A DNA stretch of 64,000 nt from an uncultured Candidatus Melainabacteria bacterium (GCA_934718135.1 CAKUZW010000001.1:124001-188000), one strand, 5' to 3'; shown: positions 1-8,050, counted from the stretch's first letter. Translations and numbers: made by a program. The notes: a model not told the origin generated them from the sequence alone.

Positions 1-1717
1 CACAGAAGCAGAAGTTGAAATTAAAAAAATTTTAGATAAAGACGAAAAAGATATTGATGCACAAAGATTACTTGCGTTGTGTGAAGTTAATTTAGAGCAT
101 TTTGACCAAGCAAGAAATATTTTGGAAGAAGTTGTTAAATATCGTCAAGATGATGCCTTATGTTGGTATTATTTAGGGTGTTGTTATGATAATTTAACTC
201 AATATCCTGAGGCGAAATTCGCATATAACAAAGTTTTAGAACTTCGTCCCGAGTATGTTGATGCTTATAGAAGTTTAGCAATTGTTTATATCAAAATTGA
301 AGACCATGATAAGGCTATCGAGATTGCTAAAAAAGGTTTGGAATACAGTAAAGATGATTATTCGCTTTATTATATTTTGGGTACAGCTTGCATGGCTTCA
401 AAGAAGTTTGAAGAAAGTGTTGAATATATTGATCATGCTATCTCACTTAATCCTGACAATGTTCAATTGTATAACAACCTTGGAACTTCATATTTAACAA
501 TCGGAAATTTGGACAAAGCTTTTGAAACTTATGAAAAAGCATCTAAAATTGATCCAAAGGATTCGTTGACATATTTTAATATGGCATCAATTCTTCAACT
601 CCAAAACAAACACAAAGAAGCATGTGAATATTTTGCAAAAGCTCATGAACTTGAACCTGATGAGGATAGTTATCTTGTTGCTTGGGCATTATCTGAAGTG
701 AAGGCAGGACAATTTAAAGAAGCTATCGAACACTACAAATATTTGGCTTCATCATATCCGCAAAAATCTTCATACAGATATAATTTGGCTTGCTGCTATC
801 AAGTTGTCGGAGAATATGAAATTGCAATTACTTTGTTGAAACAGTTGGCATTATTAAATCCGAAAGCTGCTAATATTTTGAAAAAATTGGCAGGAATTTA
901 TATGTCAATTGGTCAATATTCAAAGGCTAAAGAGATTTATGAAAGAATTGTTACTCAGGGTACAACATCATATCAATTGTATTATGAACTTGCTTTGTTA
1001 TGTGTGAAAACAGATGATATTGATAGAGCAGAACAAATTTTGAAAAAAGTTTGTAAGCTAAATCCTGATTTTGCTCTGGCACATAAGGATTTGGGGGTAA
1101 TCTATCTCAACAAGCGATTGTTTGATTATGCAAAAGATGAATTTGAACAAGCTTATCAGTGTGACCCTAATAATTATTCAGTAGTTTTAGAGTATGCAAA
1201 TTATCTTCATTCAACATCTGATTTCAAAAAAGCTGATGAATTTTATCAAAAAGCTGTTGAACTTGATCCTGAAAATCCGAATGGGCTTGCTTTTTCAGCG
1301 TTAAATAAAACTCATCTGGAGCAAATAAAAGAAGCGAAAGAACAAATAAATAAGGCAATGGAAAAATGTTCTGATTCTGCGTTTTTACTATTTATTGCCG
1401 GTCGAATTTATTATCTTGATAAAGATTACGATTGTGCCAAGATGTATTTGGTTAAAGCGTTTGAACTTGAAAAACTTCCGGATGTTCAGAATTTACTTGG
1501 ACTTTGCTATATGGAATTAGGTAATTATGAACAAGCAAAATCAATATTTAATAATTTGCTTGAAAAAGCTCCAATGAATGTGAATGTGTTATTAAATTTG
1601 GCACACTGTTGTGACAAACTTGGTCAAAATGATGAAGCATTGCAGTTTGCGGAGAAAATTACTGACACTTTCCCTGAATGTGAAGAAGCTCAGGAACTAA
1701 TAAGAAAGTTATCTTAA
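1..1717 (+). CDS. TPR-repeat protein, 5' end outside window
   Basis: The reading frame is open from base 2 without a stop, so the gene starts upstream of the window. At least 570 residues are visible and almost all are tandem 34-residue tetratricopeptide repeats, with the usual small/large alternation (A-x-x-x-Y-x-K-A-x-x-x-x-P). TPR arrays are protein-protein interaction scaffolds; no enzymatic domain is visible in this part. A clear intrinsic terminator follows 40 bases after the stop. The partner and cellular location cannot be read from the sequence. A TTG at 77 lies in frame but is unlikely to be the real start, because TPR-like sequence continues upstream of it. Confidence 0.85.
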   Translation, partial: TEAEVEIKKILDKDEKDIDAQRLLALCEVNLEHFDQARNILEEVVKYRQDDALCWYYLGCCYDNLTQYPEAKFAYNKVLELRPEYVDAYRSLAIVYIKIEDHDKAIEIAKKGLEYSKDDYSLYYILGTACMASKKFEESVEYIDHAISLNPDNVQLYNNLGTSYLTIGNLDKAFETYEKASKIDPKDSLTYFNMASILQLQNKHKEACEYFAKAHELEPDEDSYLVAWALSEVKAGQFKEAIEHYKYLASSYPQKSSYRYNLACCYQVVGEYEIAITLLKQLALLNPKAANILKKLAGIYMSIGQYSKAKEIYERIVTQGTTSYQLYYELALLCVKTDDIDRAEQILKKVCKLNPDFALAHKDLGVIYLNKRLFDYAKDEFEQAYQCDPNNYSVVLEYANYLHSTSDFKKADEFYQKAVELDPENPNGLAFSALNKTHLEQIKEAKEQINKAMEKCSDSAFLLFIAGRIYYLDKDYDCAKMYLVKAFELEKLPDVQNLLGLCYMELGNYEQAKSIFNNLLEKAPMNVNVLLNLAHCCDKLGQNDEALQFAEKITDTFPECEEAQELIRKLS

Positions 1718-1757
1718 TTTTATATAATATTTATATAAATAGAATATGTTTAAAACT

Positions 1758-1797
1758 CCCTTGCCAAGACTTTTTTCTAGCTTTGCAAGGGTTTTTT
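1758..1797 (+). terminator. intrinsic terminator after TPR gene
   Basis: CCCTTGC pairs with GCAAGGG around a loop of about 20 bases and is followed by GTTTTTT. It closes the TPR transcription unit. Confidence 0.85.
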
Positions 1798-1870
1798 AAC
1801 TTTATTTAACAAAAAAAATGTAAATTTTTTCGTGAATTTTATAAAACCTCAAAACCATTATAAAATCATT

Positions 1871-2175
1871 GTTTTTGAAAATTAAAAAAAATAATTGTAA
1901 AAACTTTAGCATGATTTGAGAAAAAAGTTAGTCAAAGAGCAAAATTTATTCTATCATAGAGTATATAAGTCGAGAGTGATAATAGTTTAGAAATAGAGAG
2001 CTTTTTATTATCTATCCGACATCAATGGTTTGGTTATAAGCATGAAACAATTATATAGGTTTATGGTAAGACGCATAATTGAATACTAATTAAATTTTAT
2101 ACATTTTAGGTTAATGTGAATCCTTTTTTGTTTCAGAAATGAAATAAGCGGGCATGTATTCATGCCTGTTTTTTT
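1871..2175 (+). ncRNA. possible small RNA ending in an intrinsic terminator
   Basis: This stretch has no credible reading frame but ends in a strong terminator (2151-2175: GGCATG-TATT-CATGCC followed by eight T). That terminator has no protein gene to serve, since the TPR gene already has its own. A weak promoter-like TTGAAA (1875-1880) with TAAAAA 17 bases later could drive it. GATAATA (1978-1984) can pair with TATTATC (2006-2012). I cannot assign a known RNA family. Confidence 0.35.
2151..2175 (+). terminator. orphan intrinsic terminator
   Basis: An 8-bp stem (GGGCATG against CATGCCT, with one G-U pair) has a TATT loop and a run of eight T. It has no upstream protein gene on this strand. 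Confidence 0.75.
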
Positions 2176-2187
2176 TGTGTTTCTTTT

Positions 2188-2229
2188 AGGGGAAAAGGGA
2201 ATAGGAAAATAAGTTCTTTACAAAATATA
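2188..2229 (+). repeat. dispersed AAGGGAATAGG-type repeat, copy 1
   Basis: The segment reads roughly AGGGGAAAAGGGAATAGG followed by AAGTTCTTTACAAAATATA. Closely similar text recurs at 20707-20757, 38080-38121 and 45634-45717, and inverted at 46586-46660, always between genes. Confidence 0.6.
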
Positions 2230-2271
2230 TTAATCCCTTAAAGTATAACAACATTGATTATAAAAAAGTAG

Positions 2272-2291
2272 GGTGGGCTCACTAGCCCACC
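2272..2291 (+). repeat. dispersed GGTTGGGCT hairpin repeat, copy 1
   Basis: GGTGGGCT and AGCCCACC form a perfect 8-bp stem with a CACT loop, preceded by GTAG. Similar hairpins with the same flank occur at 5671-5697 and 20643-20672. Confidence 0.65.
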
Positions 2292-2306
2292 AATAAAAAT
2301 AACAAA

Positions 2307-2365
2307 CCAAATGGAATAGACTCTGAATCACGCACTTCGCTGCCGCTCGTGCTGTTCAGAGTGAC
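2307..2365 (+). repeat. dispersed CTGAATCACGCACTTCG repeat, copy 1
   Basis: About 59 bases containing CTGAATCACGCACTTCGCT and CGCTCGTGCTGTTCAG recur with few changes at 38243-38300 and, inverted, at 45771-45831. The element is richer in G+C than its surroundings and non-coding. It lies within 150 bases of an AAGGGAATAGG-type repeat each time. Confidence 0.7.
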
Positions 2366-2386
2366 ACCTCTTACCCTATCACCTAA

Positions 2387-2418
2387 AAAATAAAAAGAGC
2401 CACGTAATGTGGCTCGTA
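2387..2418 (-). terminator. intrinsic terminator-like hairpin, minus strand
   Basis: GAGCCAC and GTGGCTC form a 7-bp stem, and on the minus strand a T-rich run follows. No gene on the minus strand obviously reads into it. Confidence 0.45.
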
Positions 2419-2543
2419 TTTGAATTAAGAATAGCTGGAAGTATGAAAAAGATTTTTAATTTATATATGTATTAAAGTTAAAAATTGATGCTCAGGCAAT
2501 TAAATACTTCGGTAGTGTTTGGGTATCCAGTTGGATGATATGC

Positions 2544-2573
2544 TTGGCAATATTTGAACTATTATGTTATAAT
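2544..2573 (+). promoter_or_regulatory. promoter placed for a leaderless mlaE-like mRNA
   Basis: TTGGCA (2544-2549) is followed after 18 bases by an extended -10, TG-T-TATAAT (TATAAT at 2568-2573). The -10 ends seven bases before the A of the ATG at 2580, so transcription should begin at or next to the start codon. No Shine-Dalgarno site is present. Confidence 0.7.
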
Positions 2574-2579
2574 TCCGGT

Positions 2580-3392
2580 ATGGAAATTACATTGAGCAAA
2601 TATTTAAAGCAATCTGCGACATATAAATTGTTTTCTCATTTTGGAAATGTTTTTGCGGATTTTTTAGACACATTGGGAAAAATTGCTCAAATCGGTTTTC
2701 ATGTTTTAAAATGTATTTTGAAAGGTGAAATTTCAGGAAAAGAATTGTTATTGCAGTGTGATAGATTTGGTGTAAGTTCTTTACCTATCACATTGTCTAT
2801 TGTTGGAATGACCTCAATTATTGTAGCTTCTCAGGTTGCACATGAAATGGTTAAGCAGGGTGGGGGTAACTTTGTCGGAATGCTTATGACTATCTTAATT
2901 GTTAGAGAAGTTGGTGCAATTATGTCAGGATTTGCTATTACATCAATGATTGGTTCATCCTTAGCTTCTGAACTTGCGACTATGCGTGTTACTGAACAAG
3001 TTGATGCGGTTGACGTGTTGGGAGTTGATTCTATCAGATATTTATTTGTTCCAAGGGTTTTATCAGGAATAATTATGATGCCTTTTGTTGTAATTTTAGC
3101 ATCTGTTATTGGGGTATTGCTTGGTGCTGTTACTTCTGATATGTTTGCAGGATTGACTTATAGAGCTTATTTTGATTCCGCGTGGCTTGGTTTGTATATG
3201 AAAGATTTGTGGGTAAGTTTGTTAAAGGCTGCTGTGTTTGGCGGGGTTATTTCTTTAATAAGTTGTACTTGCGGATTTTATGCAACAGGTGGTGCTAAAG
3301 GCGTTGGTATTGCAACAACAAAGGCTGTTGTATGGTCATTTATTGCAATTGTTGTTTGGGATATGGTGTTTGCGGTTTTATTTTTCTTTTAA
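2580..3392 (+). CDS. mlaE: MlaE/YrbE-family lipid ABC transporter permease
   Basis: This is the membrane permease of an MCE/Mla-type ABC importer that moves phospholipids or other lipids between the outer and inner membranes. The 270-residue length fits the family. About five or six hydrophobic segments are visible. The family's conserved block is clear: EVGAIMSGFAITSMIGSSLA followed by ELATMRVTEQVDAVDVLG. I chose the ATG at 2580 because the promoter's -10 ends seven bases before it; an upstream in-frame ATG (2535) lies ahead of the -10. The ATPase gene follows 19 bases downstream and is surely its partner. No MlaD-type substrate-binding gene is adjacent, so the substrate is not defined. Confidence 0.88.
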   Translation: MEITLSKYLKQSATYKLFSHFGNVFADFLDTLGKIAQIGFHVLKCILKGEISGKELLLQCDRFGVSSLPITLSIVGMTSIIVASQVAHEMVKQGGGNFVGMLMTILIVREVGAIMSGFAITSMIGSSLASELATMRVTEQVDAVDVLGVDSIRYLFVPRVLSGIIMMPFVVILASVIGVLLGAVTSDMFAGLTYRAYFDSAWLGLYMKDLWVSLLKAAVFGGVISLISCTCGFYATGGAKGVGIATTKAVVWSFIAIVVWDMVFAVLFFF

Positions 3393-3411
3393 TTTGTGTA
3401 AGGATAATGTT

Positions 3412-4131
3412 ATGAGCATTGAAGTTAGAAATTTAGTAAAAAAATTTGATGATAGAGTTGTTATAAATGATATTTCGTTCAAAGTTAATGATGGCGAAAT
3501 ATTAGCTATAGTTGGGTTTTCAGGTTCAGGAAAAAGTACGGTTCTAAAACTTATTTGTGGGCTTATTCCTTATGATAGTGGTGAAGTTCTAACATCAAAC
3601 GGTGATATTGCAATGGTTTTTCAGTATTCTGCATTGTTTGATTCGTTGAATGTTTATGACAATATTTCTTTTGCACTTCATGAGAGAAAAGACTTGAGAA
3701 AAAAATACACAGAGGACGAAATCAAAAAAATTGTTTCGCAAAAGCTGGAACTTGTGGGATTGAAAGGAATTGAGAATAAATTCCCTTCTGAACTGTCCGG
3801 AGGTATGCAAAAAAGGGTAAGTTTTGCAAGAGCGATTGTGACAAAACCTAACACGATTTTGTATGATGAACCTACAGCGGGGCTTGATCCGATGTCATCA
3901 ACTTTGATTGAGGATTATATTGTAAGATTGAAAAGAGAAACAAATGCAGCATCAATTGTTGTAACTCACCAAATGTCAACTATCACAAGGACAGCAGATA
4001 GAGTCATAATGTTGTATGACGGTAAGATTGTTTTTGAAGGTACTCCTTTGGAATTATTAAAACAGGATACCCCTTATACAAAACAGTTTGTAACAGCATC
4101 GCTTGACGGACCTATGAAATTGAAGGCGTAA
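3412..4131 (+). CDS. mlaF: MlaF-like ABC transporter ATP-binding protein
   Basis: A 239-residue ABC ATPase supplies energy to the preceding permease. Walker A is GFSGSGKST near residue 38, the signature is LSGGMQKR, and Walker B is TILYDEPTAGLDP, followed by the switch histidine in VVTHQ. The D-loop and signature resemble the MlaF/Ttg2A class. The start at 3412 is preceded by AGGA eight bases upstream; an earlier in-frame ATG at 3280 lies within the permease gene and would add unrelated residues. The pair forms a two-gene operon, possibly extended by the aminotransferase 24 bases downstream. Confidence 0.9.
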   Translation: MSIEVRNLVKKFDDRVVINDISFKVNDGEILAIVGFSGSGKSTVLKLICGLIPYDSGEVLTSNGDIAMVFQYSALFDSLNVYDNISFALHERKDLRKKYTEDEIKKIVSQKLELVGLKGIENKFPSELSGGMQKRVSFARAIVTKPNTILYDEPTAGLDPMSSTLIEDYIVRLKRETNAASIVVTHQMSTITRTADRVIMLYDGKIVFEGTPLELLKQDTPYTKQFVTASLDGPMKLKA

Positions 4132-4155
4132 AATAATTAAAAAGAGGATACATAA

Positions 4156-5400
4156 ATGAAAAAGAACTTATTTAATGAAGAAGCTATGTCTTTAGACACT
4201 TATATTATGGTGAAATTGAAAGAAAAAACAGCTCAATTAAGAGATAAATTGACTCAAAAAAATAGAGCTCCGATTTCTCTATCTATGGGTGCTCCGACTG
4301 CTAATCCTCCTCAAGCTTTAATTGAAAAATTGAAAGAATTTTTAACGGAAGATAATATTCATACCTATTCTGTAACAAGGGGTGAACCTTATTTTCGTCA
4401 AGCGATTGCACAAAAAATGAAATCTCGTTTTGGGGTTGAACTTGACGCGGATAAAGAAATTTTTTCTTTATTGGGTTCAAAAGACGGGTTGGCTAATTTA
4501 ATCAGATTTATTATAACTCCGACAAATGTTGAAAAAGACAAGGATATTATTTTAATTCCTGACCCGGGGTATGCTTCATATTCTCAAATGGTAAAATGTT
4601 CAGGTGGAATGTCTTATTCTATTCCATTGACTGAAGAAAATAATTATCAACCTGATATGGAAGAAGTATTGAATAATTTAATCGCAGACGGACTTAATCC
4701 TGAAAAAATCAAAGCTATGATTATAAATTACCCAAATAATCCGCTTGGGGTTTCAGCTTCTCGAGAATATGTGAAAACAGTTGTTGATTTTTGTAAAAAA
4801 CATGATATTTTGCTTATGTCAGATGCTGCATATTGTGATATTTATTTTGACGAGTCTCAAAAACCGTTCAGTGTTTTTGAATTTGACGGAGCGAAAGATA
4901 TTGCAGTCGAATTTTTTAGTTTTTCAAAACCTTATGCAATCACCGGTTGGAGATTGGGTTGGCTAGCAGGAAACAGTGAAGTTATCACTCGTTTTGCAAA
5001 GGCTAAATCAACTATTGATAACGGTATTTTTAAAGCATTACAAAAGGCCTGTGCTTGTATTATGAATTCTGCTGAAGGGGATGAATATATCGCACAAGGC
5101 AATATAAATTATAAAAGAAAGCAATCAATTATGGTTAAAGGCTTGAAGGAGCTTGGTTGGCCGATTGATGAAGCAAAACTTCCGACAGCAACATTCTATT
5201 TGTGGTTGCCAATTCCGAAAAAATATGAAGAGTCTTACAAATTCTGTGAAGATATGCTTGAAAAATCAGGGATAGTGATTGTTCCGGGTAGTGCATTCGG
5301 AAAATATGGTGAAGGATTTTTCAGACTTTCATTTGTTTGCAGCGATGAAAAATTAAAAGAAGTTATTGAAAGAATGAAAGTTGACGGATTTAGGTATTAG
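4156..5400 (+). CDS. class I/II PLP-dependent aminotransferase
   Basis: This 414-residue fold-type I aminotransferase carries the PLP-binding lysine (K258) in SFSKPYAITGWRLGW. The segment INYPNNPLG carries the cofactor-contacting asparagine, and a C-terminal arginine in FFRLSF would bind the substrate carboxylate. The overall pattern is that of aspartate/alanine or LL-diaminopimelate-type aminotransferases, but sequence alone does not fix the substrate. AGAGGA lies nine bases before the ATG. The gene ends immediately before the small peptide locus, whose -35 box lies inside its last codons. Confidence 0.85.
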   Translation: MKKNLFNEEAMSLDTYIMVKLKEKTAQLRDKLTQKNRAPISLSMGAPTANPPQALIEKLKEFLTEDNIHTYSVTRGEPYFRQAIAQKMKSRFGVELDADKEIFSLLGSKDGLANLIRFIITPTNVEKDKDIILIPDPGYASYSQMVKCSGGMSYSIPLTEENNYQPDMEEVLNNLIADGLNPEKIKAMIINYPNNPLGVSASREYVKTVVDFCKKHDILLMSDAAYCDIYFDESQKPFSVFEFDGAKDIAVEFFSFSKPYAITGWRLGWLAGNSEVITRFAKAKSTIDNGIFKALQKACACIMNSAEGDEYIAQGNINYKRKQSIMVKGLKELGWPIDEAKLPTATFYLWLPIPKKYEESYKFCEDMLEKSGIVIVPGSAFGKYGEGFFRLSFVCSDEKLKEVIERMKVDGFRY

Positions 5401-5410
5401 ATTGTAAAAT
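5381..5410 (+). promoter_or_regulatory. promoter of peptide mRNA, locus A
   Basis: TTGACG (5381-5386) and TAAAAT (5405-5410) are separated by 18 bases. The predicted RNA begins near 5417 with GTAGGGC. The -35 lies inside the 3' end of the aminotransferase gene. Confidence 0.6.
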
Positions 5411-5438
5411 TATATAAGTAGGGCTTGCACAATGCAAT

Positions 5439-5477
5439 TTCCGTTACACACAATTTAACGAAGAAAATTGAACGGAA
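5439..5477 (+). promoter_or_regulatory. leader hairpin abutting the Shine-Dalgarno site, locus A
   Basis: TTCCGTT (5439-5445) pairs with AACGGAA (5471-5477), and inside it CAATTT (5451-5456) pairs with AAATTG (5465-5470), leaving an AACGAAGA loop. The outer stem ends inside the AAAGGAGG site, so the hairpin could limit ribosome access. The loop word CGAAGAA recurs at 5569-5575, under the antisense RNA. Confidence 0.65.
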
Positions 5478-5491
5478 AGGAGGCAGGAACT

Positions 5492-5602
5492 ATGGTTGAC
5501 AAAATAATAATGCTACTAATCGCATTTGACATACTTTTAGTAGCATTAAAGTTAATTCAATCGTGGTGCGAAGAAGAGTCTTTAACCCAGTCTAAAGTTT
5601 AA
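5492..5602 (+). CDS. 36-residue hydrophobic peptide, candidate type I toxin (locus A)
   Basis: A 36-codon frame starts at an ATG eight bases after AAAGGAGG (5476-5483), one of the best ribosome sites in the window. The peptide begins MVDKIIMLLIAFDILLVALK and ends with a polar, acidic tail (WCEEES...). It therefore has one membrane-spanning segment and a charged C terminus, the profile of Fst/Ldr-like type I toxins. Inside the gene, TAATGCTACTAA (5508-5519) and TTAGTAGCATTA (5537-5548) form a perfect 12-bp inverted repeat. A facing promoter at 5624-5652 would make an antisense RNA. The toxin role is inferred from architecture, not from homology. Confidence 0.6.
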   Translation: MVDKIIMLLIAFDILLVALKLIQSWCEEESLTQSKV

Positions 5603-5617
5603 AGGCTCTCGCCCTAC
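5500..5617 (-). ncRNA. candidate antisense RNA, locus A
   Basis: A minus-strand promoter (TTGACA at 5652-5647, AATAAT at 5629-5624, 17-base spacer) predicts an RNA starting near 5617 with GTAGGGC, the same word that begins the peptide mRNA. It would cover the end of the peptide gene and stop after the internal 12-bp inverted repeat, which on this strand is followed by TTATTTTG. It carries TTCTTCG, complementary to the loop of the leader hairpin. Confidence 0.5.
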
Positions 5618-5623
5618 AGATAT

Positions 5624-5652
5624 ATTATTTATTATTTTTCATTTTTTGTCAA
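5624..5652 (-). promoter_or_regulatory. antisense promoter, locus A
   Basis: On the minus strand TTGACA is followed after 17 bases by AATAAT. It faces the peptide gene. Confidence 0.6.
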
Positions 5653-5670
5653 GATGTAGCAATAAAGAAT

Positions 5671-5697
5671 GTAGGTTGGGCTTTCCAGCCCAATATT
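5671..5697 (+). repeat. dispersed GGTTGGGCT hairpin repeat, copy 2
   Basis: GTAGG is followed by TTGGGCT-TTCC-AGCCCAA, a perfect 7-bp stem. The same flank and stem occur at 2272-2291 and 20643-20672. Confidence 0.65.
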
Positions 5698-5702
5698 AAA
5701 AC

Positions 5703-6221
5703 TTATTTTGTTAAATCAAACAAATAGCCCCAGATAATTGAAGCAATGGTTATGATAGCAGGAAAACAATATGCAAAACCCGCTAATATAAATTTGCTTC
5801 TTGTGAGTTCTTTTTTATAAATTAAACTCGCAACAAGAAAAAGAAATAATGTGGCACATATAAGAACAATAAATGTTGAAGTATGCGTGAATAGATACAA
5901 AATTGCTATAATTGTCAAAATACTTATCCCAATAGAAAATATAAGTTCTCTTAAGGTTGGATTATGTTTTGAATGGATGAATTTTTTAGTAAGTTTAACA
6001 ATAAAAATAATCCAAGCAACAAATGATGCTATAAAACCTAAAAATACTGGGAGTGAAACAAAAAGCAAAAAAGGAATAGAATGGAATGATAGATAGTATA
6101 TAAAATCAATTATCCAAAAACACAAAAGGGTAACAATTGCGGTAACAGCCAGCACTGCATTTATTTTCCCAATGGTTTGTGTTTTATTACTAAAAAAAAT
6201 ATTTTCTTTCATTGTACACAT
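5703..6221 (-). CDS. multi-pass membrane protein of unknown function
   Basis: About 172 residues, dominated by five hydrophobic segments with short basic loops between them, and no recognisable motif. It lies directly downstream of cysK on the same strand, with the start seven bases after the cysK stop. AGGG in the cysK tail lies ten bases before the ATG at 6221; another ATG at 6212 is possible. It is probably cotranscribed with cysK, but the sequence gives no evidence of a link to cysteine metabolism. Confidence 0.65.
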   Translation of the reverse strand: MCTMKENIFFSNKTQTIGKINAVLAVTAIVTLLCFWIIDFIYYLSFHSIPFLLFVSLPVFLGFIASFVAWIIFIVKLTKKFIHSKHNPTLRELIFSIGISILTIIAILYLFTHTSTFIVLICATLFLFLVASLIYKKELTRSKFILAGFAYCFPAIITIASIIWGYLFDLTK

Positions 6222-6228
6222 AAATTTT

Positions 6229-7149
6229 TTACCCTGAATATAATTCACTACTTAAATATCTTTCTCCGCAATCGGGAAGAATTGCGACGATTAGTTTCCC
6301 TTTGTTTTCTGGTCTTTTAGAGAGTTCGATTGCAGCCCAAACATTTGCTCCACCTGAAAATCCTGAAAGAATTCCTTCTTTTGTTGTCAGGTTACGTGCG
6401 GTTTCGATTGCATCTTCATTTTTTACCGGAATAATTTCATCTATTGACGTTGAATTAAAGTTTTTAGGAACAAAATTAGCTCCAATTCCTTGAATTTTGT
6501 GTGGTCCTGCTTGACCTCCTTCAAGAACTTGGGAAGCATAAGGTTCTACTGCAACTGCTTTGATATTTGGATTTTTTTCTTTTAACTTTTTCGCAAGACC
6601 TGAAATTGTTCCGCCGGTTCCTACCCCTGCAACAACTATATCAACACTTCCTTCAGTGTCTTCCCAAATTTCTTCTGATGTTGTAAGGTAATGTGCTTTA
6701 GGGTTTGACGGATTGTCGAATTGAGACGGAATGAATGAGTTCGGGTATTGTTGATGAAGTTCAAGAGCCTTATCAACAGCACCTTTCATCCCGAGTTTTC
6801 CTTCCGTTAAAACAAGTTCAGCTCCATAAGCTTTTAATAATTTTCTTCTTTCCAGACTCATTGATTCAGGCATGGTTAGTATGATTTTGTAACCTTTGAT
6901 TGCACAAATCATTGCTAACCCAATTCCGGTATTACCGCTTGTTGGCTCTATTACGATAGAATTTGGTTGGAGTTTCCCTTCTTTTTCCGCATCTTCAATC
7001 ATTTGGAGTGCGGCTCTGTCTTTTACTGAATTTGCAGGGTTGAAGTATTCCAATTTTATTGCAATATCCGCATGACCGGAGTTGAGTTTGTTTAATCTTA
7101 CAAGAGGTGTTTTTCCTACCAGTTCTGTTAAATCTTTTGCTATATTCAT
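6229..7149 (-). CDS. cysK: cysteine synthase A (O-acetylserine sulfhydrylase)
   Basis: This PLP enzyme replaces the acetyl group of O-acetylserine with sulfide to make L-cysteine in the cytoplasm. At 306 residues it has the family length. The PLP lysine is K43 in NSVKDRA, the substrate loop is EPTSGNTG (68-75), and the phosphate-binding loop is GVGTGGTISG. AGGAGA lies nine bases before the ATG. No serine acetyltransferase gene is adjacent. The divergent gene is a prepilin whose promoter shares the 134-base spacer. Confidence 0.93.
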   Translation of the reverse strand: MNIAKDLTELVGKTPLVRLNKLNSGHADIAIKLEYFNPANSVKDRAALQMIEDAEKEGKLQPNSIVIEPTSGNTGIGLAMICAIKGYKIILTMPESMSLERRKLLKAYGAELVLTEGKLGMKGAVDKALELHQQYPNSFIPSQFDNPSNPKAHYLTTSEEIWEDTEGSVDIVVAGVGTGGTISGLAKKLKEKNPNIKAVAVEPYASQVLEGGQAGPHKIQGIGANFVPKNFNSTSIDEIIPVKNEDAIETARNLTTKEGILSGFSGGANVWAAIELSKRPENKGKLIVAILPDCGERYLSSELYSG

Positions 7150-7283
7150 ATAAAGTTCTCCTTTTAAAGGTGCTTTTTTTACGTATATTATACATCAAAT
7201 TACTTATTTTCAATATTTACCTTGTGAAGGGTGTAAATATATGTTATAATTAAAAAGGATATAATCAGGGAAATTTATAGAGT

Positions 7284-7961
7284 ATGACAAAAAAGAGTTT
7301 AGCGTTTACTTTAGCGGAAGTTTTATTGACAATGACTATTATTGGAGTTGTTGCAGCTATGACAATTCCAACATTGCATTATCAAAAAGTAAAAAAAGAA
7401 TATACAACAAAGTTGAAAAATTTTTACAGCAAAATGGAAAATGCTGTTATGGATATGGAATCAGATTATGGCTCTTTTAGAGATCTTAAAAGACCTAAAG
7501 CAAGTGATAATAAAGATGGCTATGACTGGTATATGAAGTATATTGACCCTTATGTTGGGCACAAATATGTTAAAACAACCGGAGGGTATAGGGTTTATTA
7601 TAGCGATGGTTCAATGTTAACAACATTCTATCCAGGAGGTTGTTTGGATGTCATTTATGATGTAAATGGTGATAAACGTCCTAATCATGAAGGTTATGAC
7701 AGATTTAGATTTTTATTCTGTTTCGATGATGGAAATTTAGATGCAAATGGCGATTGCAATATGGATAATCCTGGAAGTGGTCGTTGTTACTGGTTTGCCA
7801 ATAAGGATATTTTCTTTGGTACTTATGGTGGTACAGTAAATAGTGCAACATCTACAAGGGATGAGCAAGTTGAAAAATGCCAAGAATCAGCATCTTATTG
7901 TACAAAATTGTTGGAAACGGATCAATGGGAATTCAAAAGCGACTACCCGTATAAGTTCTAA
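7284..7961 (+). CDS. type IV prepilin-like protein
   Basis: A 225-residue protein begins with a short basic leader (MTKKSLA) followed by FTLAEVLLTMTIIGVVAAMTIPTL. This is the class III prepilin signal, with Glu at +5 and one hydrophobic helix. The residue at -1 is Ala rather than the usual Gly. Prepilin peptidase would cleave before Phe8, and the protein would join a pilus or type II-secretion pseudopilus. The C-terminal domain is rich in Gly, Asp and Cys (CYW, CQES, SYCTKLL). An extended -10 (TG-T-TATAAT, 7242-7250) lies 33 bases upstream. No other pilus gene is beside it. Confidence 0.85.
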   Translation: MTKKSLAFTLAEVLLTMTIIGVVAAMTIPTLHYQKVKKEYTTKLKNFYSKMENAVMDMESDYGSFRDLKRPKASDNKDGYDWYMKYIDPYVGHKYVKTTGGYRVYYSDGSMLTTFYPGGCLDVIYDVNGDKRPNHEGYDRFRFLFCFDDGNLDANGDCNMDNPGSGRCYWFANKDIFFGTYGGTVNSATSTRDEQVEKCQESASYCTKLLETDQWEFKSDYPYKF

Positions 7962-8035
7962 GGAACAATGGAATAGAGCCTTCTTTAATGGAACCTATTC
8001 CCTTCTCCCTTTTATCAACTTTAATTCAACTCTTA

Positions 8036-8044
8036 TGATATAAT
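8036..8044 (+). promoter_or_regulatory. extended -10 placed for leaderless nadD mRNA
   Basis: TG-A-TATAAT ends seven bases before the ATG at 8051. No Shine-Dalgarno site is present and the -35 region is weak. Confidence 0.6.
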
Positions 8045-8050
8045 AAAGCT

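Noticed and set aside
2307..2365. CRISPR repeat
   Set aside because: The copies are far apart and isolated, with no spacer array and no cas genes in the window.
7843..8043. Plus-strand frame after the prepilin
   Set aside because: It overlaps the prepilin 3' end in another frame and runs through the nadD promoter, without a ribosome site.
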